Origin: Hazenella coriacea
GTDB lineage: Bacteria; Bacillota; Bacilli; Thermoactinomycetales; Thermoactinomycetaceae
Assembly: GCF_004341825.1 (NCBI RefSeq)
Contig: NZ_SMAG01000001.1
Coordinates: forward strand, 1 to 64,000
Length of the DNA stretch: 64,000 nucleotides
Direction: 5' to 3'
Program-made: the position numbers and the translations under genes
Shown here: positions 46,016-55,257 of the stretch, one piece after another
Layout: the number at the start of each line of letters is the position of its first letter
How positions within the stretch are numbered: position 1 is the stretch's first letter
The notes under the pieces: model-generated
The model's input: the letters and a program-made list of their open reading frames with translations, nothing else
Databases searched by the model: none
Told to the model about the DNA's origin: nothing

Positions 46016-47827
46016 TTATTCTTTGGGATTTTGTATCATGGTAAAACCATGATCATTATATAGGGTTGCATCACGTAATCCTCCAAATGCATCTCCTTGA
46101 TTGTATTCCACTTCTGTTGTATATGATCCTTGCGTTACTTTCACCTTAATCGTGTTATAAGAGGTAATGATAGACATTTGAACAGGCTGATCTCTATTTA
46201 AGTTCCAGTTAATCTCTTGTTCCTTTATCTTTTCTTCGTTACGAGTTAAAGCTAAATGATTTTGAGCTAAATTCAAACGGTAACGAGCTCCGTCAATCAT
46301 TTCCAAATCCATATGTAACAAATCACCCTTTTTTGGGGGCATAAAGATAAAGTTAGAGGCAGCTGAACTATCGATCCTCAACTTAGATTTAGAATAAACC
46401 AACAAATGATTTTGACCCTGATCATCAATATCTATAAGTCCTTGACCATAATCGAGTCGCCATGGTTGTTGATTCATTAATAAGTTATCAACCACAGTAT
46501 GATTAGAAACATTGTAAATTTGAGGAACATACAAAATCGAGCCACTTCCACCTTCAAACCGAAGCGTAAATTCTTTATTAAAAACAAACTTTCCAATGTT
46601 TAACCACTTTTTCACTTGCCCCTCTTCACTAACATAGAGTCGTAACGGTTGATTGGGAAAGTGAAAAATTTCAAATGTGTACTTCTTACCTGGTTGAACT
46701 CGATATAAGTCTCCTGACCGATCGATCATATGTTGTTTGTCATCTAACTTTTGGAATACGTTGATTTTTCCTTCTTTATCAATCTGAATACCAAATGCAA
46801 CAGATTGGTCGACCGTCTCTACAATCCCTTGAAATCCATTCAAAGTTTTAAGTTCAAATTCACCACGGATACTCGTATTGCCCACAATCTTTTCATCAAA
46901 GGTAAATACTTCCCCTTGATCAGTAAAATGGAAGCTTTGATAAAGCTCATCCGGTTTTACTTCTTTGTCCGAGTCCCCTTGAAATAGATTGAAAAAGCTG
47001 TTAGATGCAATTCCATTCCCTGGGTTGCTGATTTGGGAAACTGTGATAGAAACTAAAACCAAGGCCGCAGTAGCCAGAGCTACTGTTGTGTATAAGCTTT
47101 TCCTATTTTTTCTCTGCTTCGCTCCACGACTGAGCCCACTCTTCACCTGATCATTTGCTTTAATATATTGCTCCATCATCTCTTGAAGTTGTTTAATAGT
47201 AAATTTTTGATCCAAGCAACGTAAAGCAATCTGCATTATTTTTGAAGGGACACGCTTTTCCTCCAATTGCTTCTCATGCTGTTTTTGACCACGCTGAGGG
47301 GTTTGTCCTGCCAGCAAAAAAAACAAAAGTTCACGCCACTTTTCATCTGATGAACTCGGCTTCGAATCTTTAATATAATAAAATAGTAAAAGTGGTTGAT
47401 TACCATCTAGCAATATGTTTTTAGGATCTAAAGTAGCTTGTAATGGCAATGGAAGTTGTTCTAAGTCCATTAAAGTTCGAAAACATTTATTTGCGATTCG
47501 AATCGCTTTTTCTGACTCCATCGGTTCATCCTTATTAACCACAAGTGGTAACGGATCTCCAGAAAAAGGAGGGTGTACAAGAATTAATTGATCTTCTTCT
47601 TCAAGTACATCTAAGACTGGAGCCAAATTAGAGTGTTGGAGCTTACATAATGCATCTGAGAATCCTTCAGGCAGAGGGCGGCGGCTATATTTGATGCGCT
47701 GCAAAAAAACTTGGGCACCATCCGAAGATTTCGCTTGGAGAAGTTGACCAGAGAAAAAATTAATCACATCTTCTACCTGAAATCGTTCGTAATACCGACG
47801 ATGATTATGATTTTCTTCATGTTTCAA
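46016..47827 (-). CDS. Membrane-anchored pseudokinase with large extracellular domain
   Basis: I recognise no named family. The 603-residue protein has an N-terminal kinase-like domain (about 15-225): a possible beta3 Lys46 (FLQRIKYS), and a catalytic-loop remnant ATLDPKNILLDGN (131-143) that aligns with HRDxKPxNILLD but lacks His-Arg; no DFG is seen. Thus ATP transfer is unlikely. A basic stretch (237-243) precedes one membrane segment (about 245-264). The remaining 340 residues, rich in beta-strand patterns (FEIFHFPNQPLRLYV, LRFEGGSGSILY), resemble concanavalin-like lectin domains (inference). TTG start with AGGGGAAAC upstream. It lies two genes from the SPOR-domain kinase. Confidence 0.7.
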   Translation of the reverse strand: MKHEENHNHRRYYERFQVEDVINFFSGQLLQAKSSDGAQVFLQRIKYSRRPLPEGFSDALCKLQHSNLAPVLDVLEEEDQLILVHPPFSGDPLPLVVNKDEPMESEKAIRIANKCFRTLMDLEQLPLPLQATLDPKNILLDGNQPLLLFYYIKDSKPSSSDEKWRELLFFLLAGQTPQRGQKQHEKQLEEKRVPSKIMQIALRCLDQKFTIKQLQEMMEQYIKANDQVKSGLSRGAKQRKNRKSLYTTVALATAALVLVSITVSQISNPGNGIASNSFFNLFQGDSDKEVKPDELYQSFHFTDQGEVFTFDEKIVGNTSIRGEFELKTLNGFQGIVETVDQSVAFGIQIDKEGKINVFQKLDDKQHMIDRSGDLYRVQPGKKYTFEIFHFPNQPLRLYVSEEGQVKKWLNIGKFVFNKEFTLRFEGGSGSILYVPQIYNVSNHTVVDNLLMNQQPWRLDYGQGLIDIDDQGQNHLLVYSKSKLRIDSSAASNFIFMPPKKGDLLHMDLEMIDGARYRLNLAQNHLALTRNEEKIKEQEINWNLNRDQPVQMSIITSYNTIKVKVTQGSYTTEVEYNQGDAFGGLRDATLYNDHGFTMIQNPKE

Positions 47828-48314
47828 CTGTTGTTTCCCCTAACCTTAAGATAATAGTAAGCAAAAACTGGGAAATTATAGCAATGATGAATACTAGCAA
47901 TTTCATGCTAAACTTATAGACAAAAAAAAGCAAGTTTAAAATTGATTTCTTCAATATAGGAATCAAACTTCTTAGTTTTTTAATGATAATATATAAACAT
48001 GAGAATGGCAATCCCCACCAACAAAAAGGTATATATACCAACAATTTTATTATTTTGAAAATATAATCGTTTATTTTTTATCATTTTTATTTCATTTTAT
48101 AACTATTCATCTAAAAAAGACCATTAATCACAGTCGATATAATTTAAATATATTTAATGAATATATCTAGAATATCTATTTAAAAAGAGCTAATTTATAA
48201 TTTTTTACTGAATATTTCACTATTTCTATCCCTTTTTAAACGATACAGTTTTAATAACCAATTATTTATATAAGTTGCGAGTCGAAAGACTCGCCCATTT
48301 CACAAAAAAATGTT
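47828..48314. other. Very AT-rich intergenic region
   Basis: Nearly 490 bp, mostly A and T, between two minus-strand genes. A hairpin, GCGAGTC/GACTCGC with a 4-nt loop (48277-48294), lies near the end of the epimerase gene and may be its terminator, although its T-run is poor. The promoter of the pseudokinase gene must be here, but many sites look alike. No gene was supported. Confidence 0.5.
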
Positions 48315-49274
48315 TTATCGAAATGTCTTTCTTTCTTCTACTATTTTTTTTATGGTTTGTTCTAAAGGAGTAATCGTATATCCCAACTCTTGTTCAGCTT
48401 TAGCTGAAGAGTAGTAGATATTACGCCCTGCCAGTTTTGCCAAATCCCAAGCAAATATAGGCTCTTTTCCATTTAGGATCGAGATTCCCTCAGCTAGTAA
48501 CGAAGCCACTTTCAAAACTCCTGAAGGTACAGAACGGATCTTCTGATGAGTCTCAGAAGCATCTGCTAATCGCTGAAATAACTCAATCATTGGTAGATTT
48601 TCCCCACCTAAAAGATATCGTTCTCCTATTTTCCCATATTCAGCTGCTAGCCGATGTCCTTGCGCGATATCCTCCACATCGCAAATATTTACACCACCAC
48701 TAGGAGAGAGTGTAAGCTTTCCATCAACCACTGAATTGAAAAAACTAGAAGCCGCTGCTTGAACCCCAATCACTACTGTAGGGTTGACCACAACCGCTGG
48801 CAATCCTTGTGGAACCATGTCTAATACAGCTTCTTCTCCACGACGCTTTGCAATCGAATACTCAACTTGAAGCTGATCTCCGTTAAAGGGCTCATCTTCA
48901 TCTATCACCCTCTCCCGTGGTAAACCTACAGCGGCAGCAGAGCTTGTATGTATAAAGCGCTTCACACCACTTTTTAGTGCTTCTTGTGCTATATTGCGAC
49001 TTCCCATCACATTAATTTCAAACATGCGACTCTTTAACTTTTTTCCCCAAGTTACATCACCTGCTACATGGAATACCCAATCGATTCCCTCACAACAACC
49101 CTTTAATGTTTCGGCACGTGTCACATCACCTAACCGTGTAGAAATCGATTCAGGTAAGCCATTTAGGCATGAAGATGCACGATGTAATACAGTTACTTCA
49201 TGACCTTCTTGATGCAAAAGATGAACGAGATGACGGCCAATAAAACCGGTGCCACCAGTAATTAGTATCTTCAA
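48315..49274 (-). CDS. NAD-dependent epimerase/dehydratase family protein
   Basis: Extended SDR protein of about 320 residues. GGTGFIGRH at the N-terminus binds NAD(P), HVAGDVTWG follows, and the catalytic YSIAK (YxxxK) is intact, preceded by TSSAAAVG. Similar to the 3-beta-HSD/dihydroflavonol reductase-like group. Substrate unknown. The TTG at 49274 has AAAGGAG at 7 nt; the frame opens at 49334. Confidence 0.85.
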   Translation of the reverse strand: MKILITGGTGFIGRHLVHLLHQEGHEVTVLHRASSCLNGLPESISTRLGDVTRAETLKGCCEGIDWVFHVAGDVTWGKKLKSRMFEINVMGSRNIAQEALKSGVKRFIHTSSAAAVGLPRERVIDEDEPFNGDQLQVEYSIAKRRGEEAVLDMVPQGLPAVVVNPTVVIGVQAAASSFFNSVVDGKLTLSPSGGVNICDVEDIAQGHRLAAEYGKIGERYLLGGENLPMIELFQRLADASETHQKIRSVPSGVLKVASLLAEGISILNGKEPIFAWDLAKLAGRNIYYSSAKAEQELGYTITPLEQTIKKIVEERKTFR

Positions 49275-49404
49275 TAGTATTCTCCTTTCATCTGTGAAAC
49301 TTGTCCCTATCATCAGATTAACTAGTAAATCCATACAAGTCGAGCTTTACTTTAAATATCTAACCTTTCTTCCTATATATAACCAAGTTAAAAACACTCC
49401 CATA

Positions 49405-49437
49405 CAAAAAATCCTCTACTCAAACCGAGCAGAGGAT
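49405..49437 (-). terminator. Terminator of the dienoyl-CoA reductase-like gene
   Basis: Minus strand: ATCCTCTGCTC/GAGTAGAGGAT, followed by TTTTTTG. Confidence 0.75.
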
Positions 49438-49446
49438 CGGTCCTGC

Positions 49447-50223
49447 CTATAAAAAACGAGTGCCACCCAACCAAAAACCACCATCCATCGTAATCACTTC
49501 TCCATTTATATATGCGGCCTCATCAGATAATAGAAACTTAGCTAATCCAGCTATTTCTTCAGGCTGACCAAATCGTTTGAGTGGAATCGACTGTTTTAAT
49601 AGATGAGCCATCTTCTCATTCGCTATTAATTTTTCAGTTCCACCCGTGTTATCAATCGCTCCAGGAGCAATACAATTGACACGAATGCCATATTTACTTC
49701 CCCATTCAACAGCAAGTGTTTGGCTCATAGCTAATACTCCAGCCTTTGCCGATGCTGAATGTACCACACCTGCTGCCCCCGTCCATGCATATGTGGCTAC
49801 AATATTTAAAATAGAGCCTGCATGCTTTTGTTCAATCCAATCTTTAGCTACAGTTTGTGAACAATACCAGGTTCCATTTAAAACAATATCGATCACTGAA
49901 TGCCAACCATTGTGAGACAGATTTTCAGCTGGAACTACAAAGTTGCCTGCAGCATTATTTACTAAATGATCGATTTGACCAAATTTTTCTTTCGCCTGTT
50001 TAACCAAATCTTCTACTTGTTCTAGATTGCGAACATCCATAGAGACTGTTAATACTTGTCCATCAAAGGTTTCCATCTCTTCCTTAGCTGCTTGTAAGCG
50101 CTCACTATTTCGACCCGAAATTACAACATTCGCACCCTCTTGACAGAGACGAGCTGCGATCGCCTTACCCATTCCATTACTTCCACCTGTTACAATCACT
50201 GTTTTACCTTTCAAATTATCCAC
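49447..50223 (-). CDS. SDR oxidoreductase, 2,4-dienoyl-CoA reductase-like
   Basis: About 258 residues of classical SDR fold: TGGSNGMGKAIA cofactor loop, DHLVNNAAGNF, and VNCIAPGAI. At the place of the YxxxK tyrosine the sequence is HSASAK, so Tyr is absent but Lys is kept; this pattern, with AKAGVLAMSQTLAVEWG, is typical of the DECR/FadH (YkuF) group, which reduces 2,4-dienoyl-CoA during unsaturated fatty-acid oxidation. The start is uncertain: a GTG near 50223 follows GGGTGG, while the frame opens at 50289. Confidence 0.85.
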   Translation of the reverse strand: MDNLKGKTVIVTGGSNGMGKAIAARLCQEGANVVISGRNSERLQAAKEEMETFDGQVLTVSMDVRNLEQVEDLVKQAKEKFGQIDHLVNNAAGNFVVPAENLSHNGWHSVIDIVLNGTWYCSQTVAKDWIEQKHAGSILNIVATYAWTGAAGVVHSASAKAGVLAMSQTLAVEWGSKYGIRVNCIAPGAIDNTGGTEKLIANEKMAHLLKQSIPLKRFGQPEEIAGLAKFLLSDEAAYINGEVITMDGGFWLGGTRFL

Positions 50224-50310
50224 CACCCATAGATAGTAATCGGAACATTCATTCTTCATTATAGCTATAAATGAATATATATTCACCATACTCTGAGATG
50301 AATTTGTTTG

Positions 50311-50817
50311 TCAATACGTATGATAAGCATGATCTGAATAAGCAATCTTTTGTTGAATCCTAGTAGGTAATTGATTTAGAGATTCTCTTAAAAAATAGGG
50401 ATACAAATCCGTCTTTTCCAGATCTTCTAAAGGAAACCATTGATATAAAAAAGCTACTCCTCTTTCATCTAATGAAACAAAGCTCTTTTTATCAAATGTT
50501 TCCTCAATTTTAAATATGGACTTACTGGGATCAAGTAAATAATAAAATCCTAACTCATGGAGCAACTCATCATTTACTTTAAAAAAGTCTTCTACAACCC
50601 ATAAGAGTCGTTGAATCTCCACTTCTATTGTTAGCTCTTCTTTCATCTCTCGAATAATGGCATCTCGTGTATCCTCGTTCCACTCTACCCGACCACCAGG
50701 TAAACTCCAAAATTCATCTTTTAGTCCTCGATGTAAGCATATATGATCTTCATGAATGATCACCCCAGCAACTCGAAAATTAAATTTTTTTTGATTTTCG
50801 ACTGTCAAAGACAACAT
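50311..50817 (-). CDS. Nudix hydrolase
   Basis: A 168-residue Nudix protein. The box GGRVEWNEDTRDAIIREMKEEL follows G-x5-E-x7-REUxEE, with the final Gly replaced by Thr. It would hydrolyse a nucleoside-diphosphate derivative; substrate unknown. ATG with AAAGGAG upstream. It follows the YdbC-like gene by about 85 bp. Confidence 0.88.
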   Translation of the reverse strand: MLSLTVENQKKFNFRVAGVIIHEDHICLHRGLKDEFWSLPGGRVEWNEDTRDAIIREMKEELTIEVEIQRLLWVVEDFFKVNDELLHELGFYYLLDPSKSIFKIEETFDKKSFVSLDERGVAFLYQWFPLEDLEKTDLYPYFLRESLNQLPTRIQQKIAYSDHAYHTY

Positions 50818-50901
50818 ACTTTAAACACTCCTTTCTTATTTTTTATAAGGAAACCGTTAGGAATTCCCAAATTACACAATGACCTAACGATTTCCATTCT
50901 T

Positions 50902-51552
50902 TTAAACAGTTGACTGTATAATCCAATCTTGTTCAATCTCAAATACTTTTCCTTGAAAAGAACCCAAATCTTCTTTAGAACGTGCCCAACGTTCCAACTC
51001 TGGTAACAGCCGTTTGGCAAAAATTTGATAGCGCTCTTGGTCACGCCAACAAGATAATACAAGATACCGATTAAGTGAAGTAAGTGAACGAGCAAAAACT
51101 CCTTTAACCATCCCTGGAGCATTTCCTAATCCAAGATTCCAAACACTTTCTTGCATCATTAGGTAATGTTCTAAATGATTCTCTTTTACCAAGCAGTCTG
51201 CGATCCGAATCGTTTGACCGGCTTGCACACAAGGAACAAATACCTGCTCAACTCTCCCACCATTAATGTTACACCACTTTTCAAATAAATGAACCTCTAA
51301 ATGTTCAAAGGTTCCCGATTGACCCGATTTTTCGTAAATCTGGTCATGCATTATATTCATAAACTGGTCATACTTATCCTGATTTTCCCACATAGATACG
51401 ATACATGCTTCTTCAGGATTTTTTAGATTCCATCCTCCGAATTGAATGATAAAACCAGGAGCTTTATTCATCTCTTGCCAGCCTCGTTGGCATTGATGAA
51501 AAGTATCTTTTTGTTGAGTCGAAACCGTACTGACAATCCATTTAATTAACAT
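50902..51552 (-). CDS. YdbC family protein (DUF4937)
   Basis: A 216-residue protein starting MLIKWIVSTV, with two related halves that each resemble a dimeric alpha/beta-barrel (antibiotic monooxygenase-like) unit: GFIIQFGGWN...IVSMWENQDKYDQF, and GMVKGVFARS...LVLSCWRDQERYQIF. This matches the YdbC family of Bacilli; activity unknown. The ATG at 51552 has GGAGG at 6 nt; the frame opens at 51573. Confidence 0.78.
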   Translation of the reverse strand: MLIKWIVSTVSTQQKDTFHQCQRGWQEMNKAPGFIIQFGGWNLKNPEEACIVSMWENQDKYDQFMNIMHDQIYEKSGQSGTFEHLEVHLFEKWCNINGGRVEQVFVPCVQAGQTIRIADCLVKENHLEHYLMMQESVWNLGLGNAPGMVKGVFARSLTSLNRYLVLSCWRDQERYQIFAKRLLPELERWARSKEDLGSFQGKVFEIEQDWIIQSTV

Positions 51553-51806
51553 AAGGAACCTCCAGTGGTTCATCTCAATATCACAGTAACCATATATACT
51601 TCGCCTAATAAAAACTAGACTCTAAAAATCAAGTATTGAAGTATGAATGCAACTATTCCATTACCATCGTACCTATGAACTACTTACTCCTCAAGAGTGA
51701 TCTTTCTTTCTTCACATCAATCGTTGATCCACCTCCATAAACTTAATGATTCCCACTCTGAACCCTCAACTAACCACACAAATCATTTTTAAAATGACTT
51801 TCAATT

Positions 51807-51834
51807 AAAAAAGGCTCCCCCATTCAGGAGAACC
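51807..51834 (-). terminator. Terminator of the second MFS gene
   Basis: Minus strand: AAGGTTCTCC/GGGGAGCCTT followed by TTTT. The region 51574-51806 shows no gene. Confidence 0.7.
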
Positions 51835-51859
51835 TTGATCCCTCAAAACACAGCTAATA

Positions 51860-53068
51860 TTAAATCACTTGATTCTTTTCCTCAGATCGTAATTTCGCTT
51901 GGACTCTCGACTTCACTGGAAATAAGAGTCCAAGAGCAGCGAAGGAAATACATCCTACTAAAATACTTGGAATCCCCCAATGCGCAATGGAAACCAATGA
52001 GAGAATCAAGATCAAATCAAATACAGAATCTAGCACACTTAACAGAGACAATGTCGTAGCTCGACTTCCTGAAGAGATATACTGATTCCGTAAATGAGCA
52101 TACATCGGCCAACGAATGGATCGTGCGACTCGTACAAATAAAGCGGCAAAAATTGCGGCTACTATACTTTGATCAAACCACAAAAACACAACATATCCCA
52201 GAATAATCGCCAGCCCTGATCCCCACATCCAAACTTCTTCTGAAGCTATTCTAGTTAATCTTCCCACTTGAAGGGAGGCTATTGTAGACAGTAAATAGCC
52301 CACTGCTAAGATGATGCCAAAGCTTTCTACAGGGATTTGTAACTGTTGCCACCAGGGTTGCTCAAAGGTGGTATAAACATAAGTGGTAATAAAAACAATG
52401 GTAAAGTTAGCAAAGAGAAAAAGGAGTGGTGGAGATTGTTTGATTTCTCGCCAACCTTGCCGAACATGATACCAAGATTGTTCACGAAAAGCAGACACAA
52501 CGCTAGGCATCTTCAATCTTGATAAAAATATCATCTGAATTCCTGTAAAGAAAAGCTGGATCAGTAAGAGGATGGAGAATTGTGTATGTGTTAAATCCTT
52601 GGCCAACCACGCTCCTGCAATTAAGCCGAAAATCATAGGAATCATGCTAGCTGATTCAATTTTCCCAATCACTTTACCCATTTCAGCCGTCCGGTCATCT
52701 TCCTTTAAAGACTCGTAAACTAGTGCTTCATCCGCCCCAGAGAAAAAAGTTTCTGCACAACCAGATAAAACTCGACTCAAGTAGATCAGCCAAACATCTT
52801 TTGCAAACAGCAGACAAACAATCGATAGAATACGAAAGATCGATCCAAACAAAAACGCAGCTTTCGCCCCATATCGATCGGCAAAAGCACCTGTCGGAAT
52901 TTCAAATAGTAAGACTGAACCACTAAAGCAAAGCAACGTAATAAAAATCTCTGTAGGCGTTAACCCGTGATACAGATAAAACAAAACAATCACAGGCTCC
53001 ATAAAATTCATACCACCCATAAATTGGGCCCAATATAAAAATTTAATATTATGTTTGGATATGGACAT
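51860..53068 (-). CDS. MFS transporter
   Basis: A 402-residue protein with about 12 membrane segments. The TM2-TM3 loop reads GAFADRYGAK, and TM4-5 carry SGCAETFFSGADEALVYESL, a pattern common in Bacillus MFS exporters of unknown substrate (macrolide- and fosmidomycin-type efflux). GGAG lies before the ATG. A small open frame and a hairpin lie in its leader, which may indicate regulated expression. Confidence 0.86.
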   Translation of the reverse strand: MSISKHNIKFLYWAQFMGGMNFMEPVIVLFYLYHGLTPTEIFITLLCFSGSVLLFEIPTGAFADRYGAKAAFLFGSIFRILSIVCLLFAKDVWLIYLSRVLSGCAETFFSGADEALVYESLKEDDRTAEMGKVIGKIESASMIPMIFGLIAGAWLAKDLTHTQFSILLLIQLFFTGIQMIFLSRLKMPSVVSAFREQSWYHVRQGWREIKQSPPLLFLFANFTIVFITTYVYTTFEQPWWQQLQIPVESFGIILAVGYLLSTIASLQVGRLTRIASEEVWMWGSGLAIILGYVVFLWFDQSIVAAIFAALFVRVARSIRWPMYAHLRNQYISSGSRATTLSLLSVLDSVFDLILILSLVSIAHWGIPSILVGCISFAALGLLFPVKSRVQAKLRSEEKNQVI

Positions 53069-53088
53069 GCAAGAATCTCCGTTTCATT

Positions 53089-53190
53089 TTAGCCACTACT
53101 TGGAGATCGCTCTCCTTTCACAGCATGATTTTTTTCTATAGCTTTGTTAGTTAACTGAACTGATGAGGATTTGATGTAGCAGACTATCAT
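53089..53190 (-). CDS. Possible leader peptide of the MFS gene (33 aa)
   Basis: A short frame ATG-ATA-GTC... with AAAGG 9 nt upstream encodes about 33 residues (MIVCYIKSSSV...GERSPSSG), ending 20 bp before the MFS start. It lies inside the predicted transcript. Several efflux genes are controlled by such leader peptides through translation attenuation. Could also be chance. Confidence 0.3.
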   Translation of the reverse strand: MIVCYIKSSSVQLTNKAIEKNHAVKGERSPSSG

Positions 53191-53223
53191 AGAAAACATC
53201 CTTTCTTTTTCCGAAAATAAAAT

Positions 53224-53249
53224 TAGAATGACAACCAGCTGTCATTCTA
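53224..53249. promoter_or_regulatory. 10-bp inverted repeat in the MFS leader
   Basis: TAGAATGACA/TGTCATTCTA, perfect arms with a 6-nt spacer. It lies about 30 bp downstream of the predicted transcription start and ahead of the small leader frame. Either a repressor operator or an RNA hairpin. Confidence 0.5.
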
Positions 53250-53286
53250 GTAAATAAAATTTAAACTTTTCTATATTCCAATCATT

Positions 53287-53316
53287 ATATTACATGTATA
53301 ATTTCTTTTCTGTCAA
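53287..53316 (-). promoter_or_regulatory. Probable sigma-A promoter of the MFS gene
   Basis: Minus strand: -35 TTGACA (53316-53311), 18 nt spacer, -10 TAATAT (53292-53287). The -35 overlaps the stop codon of ridA. Confidence 0.55.
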
Positions 53317-53708
53317 TATCGTTCGTTAATCACAGCCTCAGCTTCTATTTCAACTAACAATCCAGGGAGGATCAGCTTGTTCACTTCAACGATTGTTGTA
53401 ACAGGCTGGGCTTCATCAAAGAAATCATTGTAGGCTTGACTGATTTCAGGCCATTCCGACAGATTCGTAACATAGATTCTTGTGCGAACCACATCTGTCA
53501 ACGTAGCTCCTACTTTTTTTAACGCATACTCAATGTTAGAAAGCACCTGAATCGTTTGACGATAAGGGTCATCCTTGCCAACAATTTCTCCATTTCGTTG
53601 CATTGCGTGGGTTCCACCAATATACACCCACTGACCTTTCCGAATCACTTGAGAGCAACTAATTTGTTGACCTTTGGGGCTATGATCAGAAATCCTCATA
53701 TGTTCCAT
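53313..53708 (-). CDS. RidA family protein
   Basis: A 131-residue member of the RidA/YjgF/UK114 family, which hydrolyses reactive enamine/imine intermediates. The substrate-binding Arg is in VVRTRIYVTN and the conserved IVEVNKLILPGLLVEIEAEAV end is present. The ATG at 53708 has GAGGAGAG about 12 nt upstream. Some relatives are not true RidA deaminases; the exact role is open. Confidence 0.88.
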   Translation of the reverse strand: MEHMRISDHSPKGQQISCSQVIRKGQWVYIGGTHAMQRNGEIVGKDDPYRQTIQVLSNIEYALKKVGATLTDVVRTRIYVTNLSEWPEISQAYNDFFDEAQPVTTIVEVNKLILPGLLVEIEAEAVINERY

Positions 53709-53769
53709 AGTTTAGAATTTCTCTCCTCTCCATACAAACTTCTCCTGAACCAGTTTACAGATCTAGATG

Positions 53770-53805
53770 AGAAATGAAAAGTGCCCCGCAAATAACGGGG
53801 CACTT
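53770..53805 (-). terminator. Terminator of the glycine cleavage operon
   Basis: AAGTGCCCCG/CGGGGCACTT with a 7-nt loop, followed on the minus strand by TTTCATTTC. Confidence 0.8.
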
Positions 53806-53808
53806 CAA

Positions 53809-55257
53809 CTATTTTTTCCAACGTAAAACAGGCTTCCGTGCTGCTGTTACTTCATCTAAACGTTTCACAACGGTATGGTGTGGAGCATCTTGAACAACTT
53901 CAGGAGTTTCTTCAGATTCTTTAGCAATTTGGATCATCACATCAATAAATCGGTCTAAGGTCTCTTTACTTTCTGTCTCAGTCGGTTCAATCATCAAACA
54001 CTCATCCACGATTAATGGGAAATAAGTGGTTGGTGGATGGAAACCAAAGTCCAGAAGCCGTTTAGCGATATCTAAAGTCCGTACCCCTTGTTTTTTCTGA
54101 CGAGTTCCAGCAAGAACGAATTCATGTTTACAGTGTTGTTGATAGGGGAGGTCATAATAAGGAGCTAATCTTCTCATCATATAGTTCGCATTTAAGACCG
54201 CGTATTCGGAAACTTGGCGTAACCCTTCAGGTCCCATCGTCCGAATGTACGTATATGCACGTACTAAAATACCAAAGTTCCCATAGTACCCTTTGACTCG
54301 CCCAATCGATTGTGGGCGCTCTTCATCTAAATAATAGGTACCATCTTCTGTCTTTTCGACAATTGGTTTCGGTAGAAATGGGATTAATTCTTTCTTAACC
54401 CCAACAGGACCTGCACCCGGTCCGCCACCTCCATGTGGTGTGGTAAATGTTTTGTGTAAATTCAAGTGGACGACGTCAAAACCCATATCTCCAGGACGTG
54501 CCCAACCTAAAATTGCATTGGCATTAGCACCATCATAGTAGAGCATTCCACCAGCTTCATGCACAAGATCAGCAATCATCGCAATATCTTCTTCAAATAA
54601 TCCCAATGTATTTGGGTTCGTCAACATGAGGGCAGCTGTATCGTTCCCTAATGCTTTTTTTAATTCCTCGACATCAACAAGTCCTTTTTCATTAGAAGGG
54701 ATCGTGATCGTTTTAAATCCAGCAACCGATGCACTGGCGGGGTTCGTTCCATGAGCAGAGTCGGGTACAATTACTTTATCCCGTCCCCCTTCTCCACGAC
54801 TTTCATGGTAAGCACGAATCATCATCAATCCGGTCCATTCACCTTGAGCCCCTGCGGCTGGTTGGAGTGTTACTTGATCCATTCCTGTAATTTCAGCTAA
54901 ATCTTGTTGTAATTCATATAGAAGTTGTAAAGCTCCCTGAACTGTCTCTTCAGGCTGATATGGATGGATATTAGCAAATCCAGCAAATCGTGCTACATCC
55001 TCATTAATCTTTGGATTGTACTTCATCGTACAGGAACCTAGCGGATAAAAGCCATTATCCACACCATGATTTCTACGTGAAAGCTCCGTATAATGTCTCA
55101 TTAAGTCTAGCTCAGAGACTTCAGGCAGTTCTGCAGGTTCGTCTCGGAACAACTCAGTTGGAAAAGAGTCGATCTCTGGAACATCACAAGACGGTAAACT
55201 GTAGGCGACACGTCCAGGTTGACTCATCTCAAATATCAATTCTTTTTCTTTGCTCAC
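53809..55257 (-). CDS. gcvPB: Glycine dehydrogenase (decarboxylating) subunit 2
   Basis: C-terminal half of the split P-protein; with GcvPA it decarboxylates glycine and passes the aminomethyl group to the H-protein lipoate. 482 residues; the PLP-binding Lys is in HLNLHKTF, followed by the glycine-rich [11 protein letters not shown] loop. GTG start at 55257 overlaps the gcvPA stop (GTGA), with GGAGGG upstream. Confidence 0.96.
   Translation of the reverse strand: MSKEKELIFEMSQPGRVAYSLPSCDVPEIDSFPTELFRDEPAELPEVSELDLMRHYTELSRRNHGVDNGFYPLGSCTMKYNPKINEDVARFAGFANIHPYQPEETVQGALQLLYELQQDLAEITGMDQVTLQPAAGAQGEWTGLMMIRAYHESRGEGGRDKVIVPDSAHGTNPASASVAGFKTITIPSNEKGLVDVEELKKALGNDTAALMLTNPNTLGLFEEDIAMIADLVHEAGGMLYYDGANANAILGWARPGDMGFDVVHLNLHKTFTTPHGGGGPGAGPVGVKKELIPFLPKPIVEKTEDGTYYLDEERPQSIGRVKGYYGNFGILVRAYTYIRTMGPEGLRQVSEYAVLNANYMMRRLAPYYDLPYQQHCKHEFVLAGTRQKKQGVRTLDIAKRLLDFGFHPPTTYFPLIVDECLMIEPTETESKETLDRFIDVMIQIAKESEETPEVVQDAPHHTVVKRLDEVTAARKPVLRWKK

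Noticed and set aside
47817-48044. 75-codon hydrophobic frame upstream of the pseudokinase gene
   Set aside because: The hydrophobicity follows from extreme AT content; no Shine-Dalgarno, and it overlaps the start of the pseudokinase gene.
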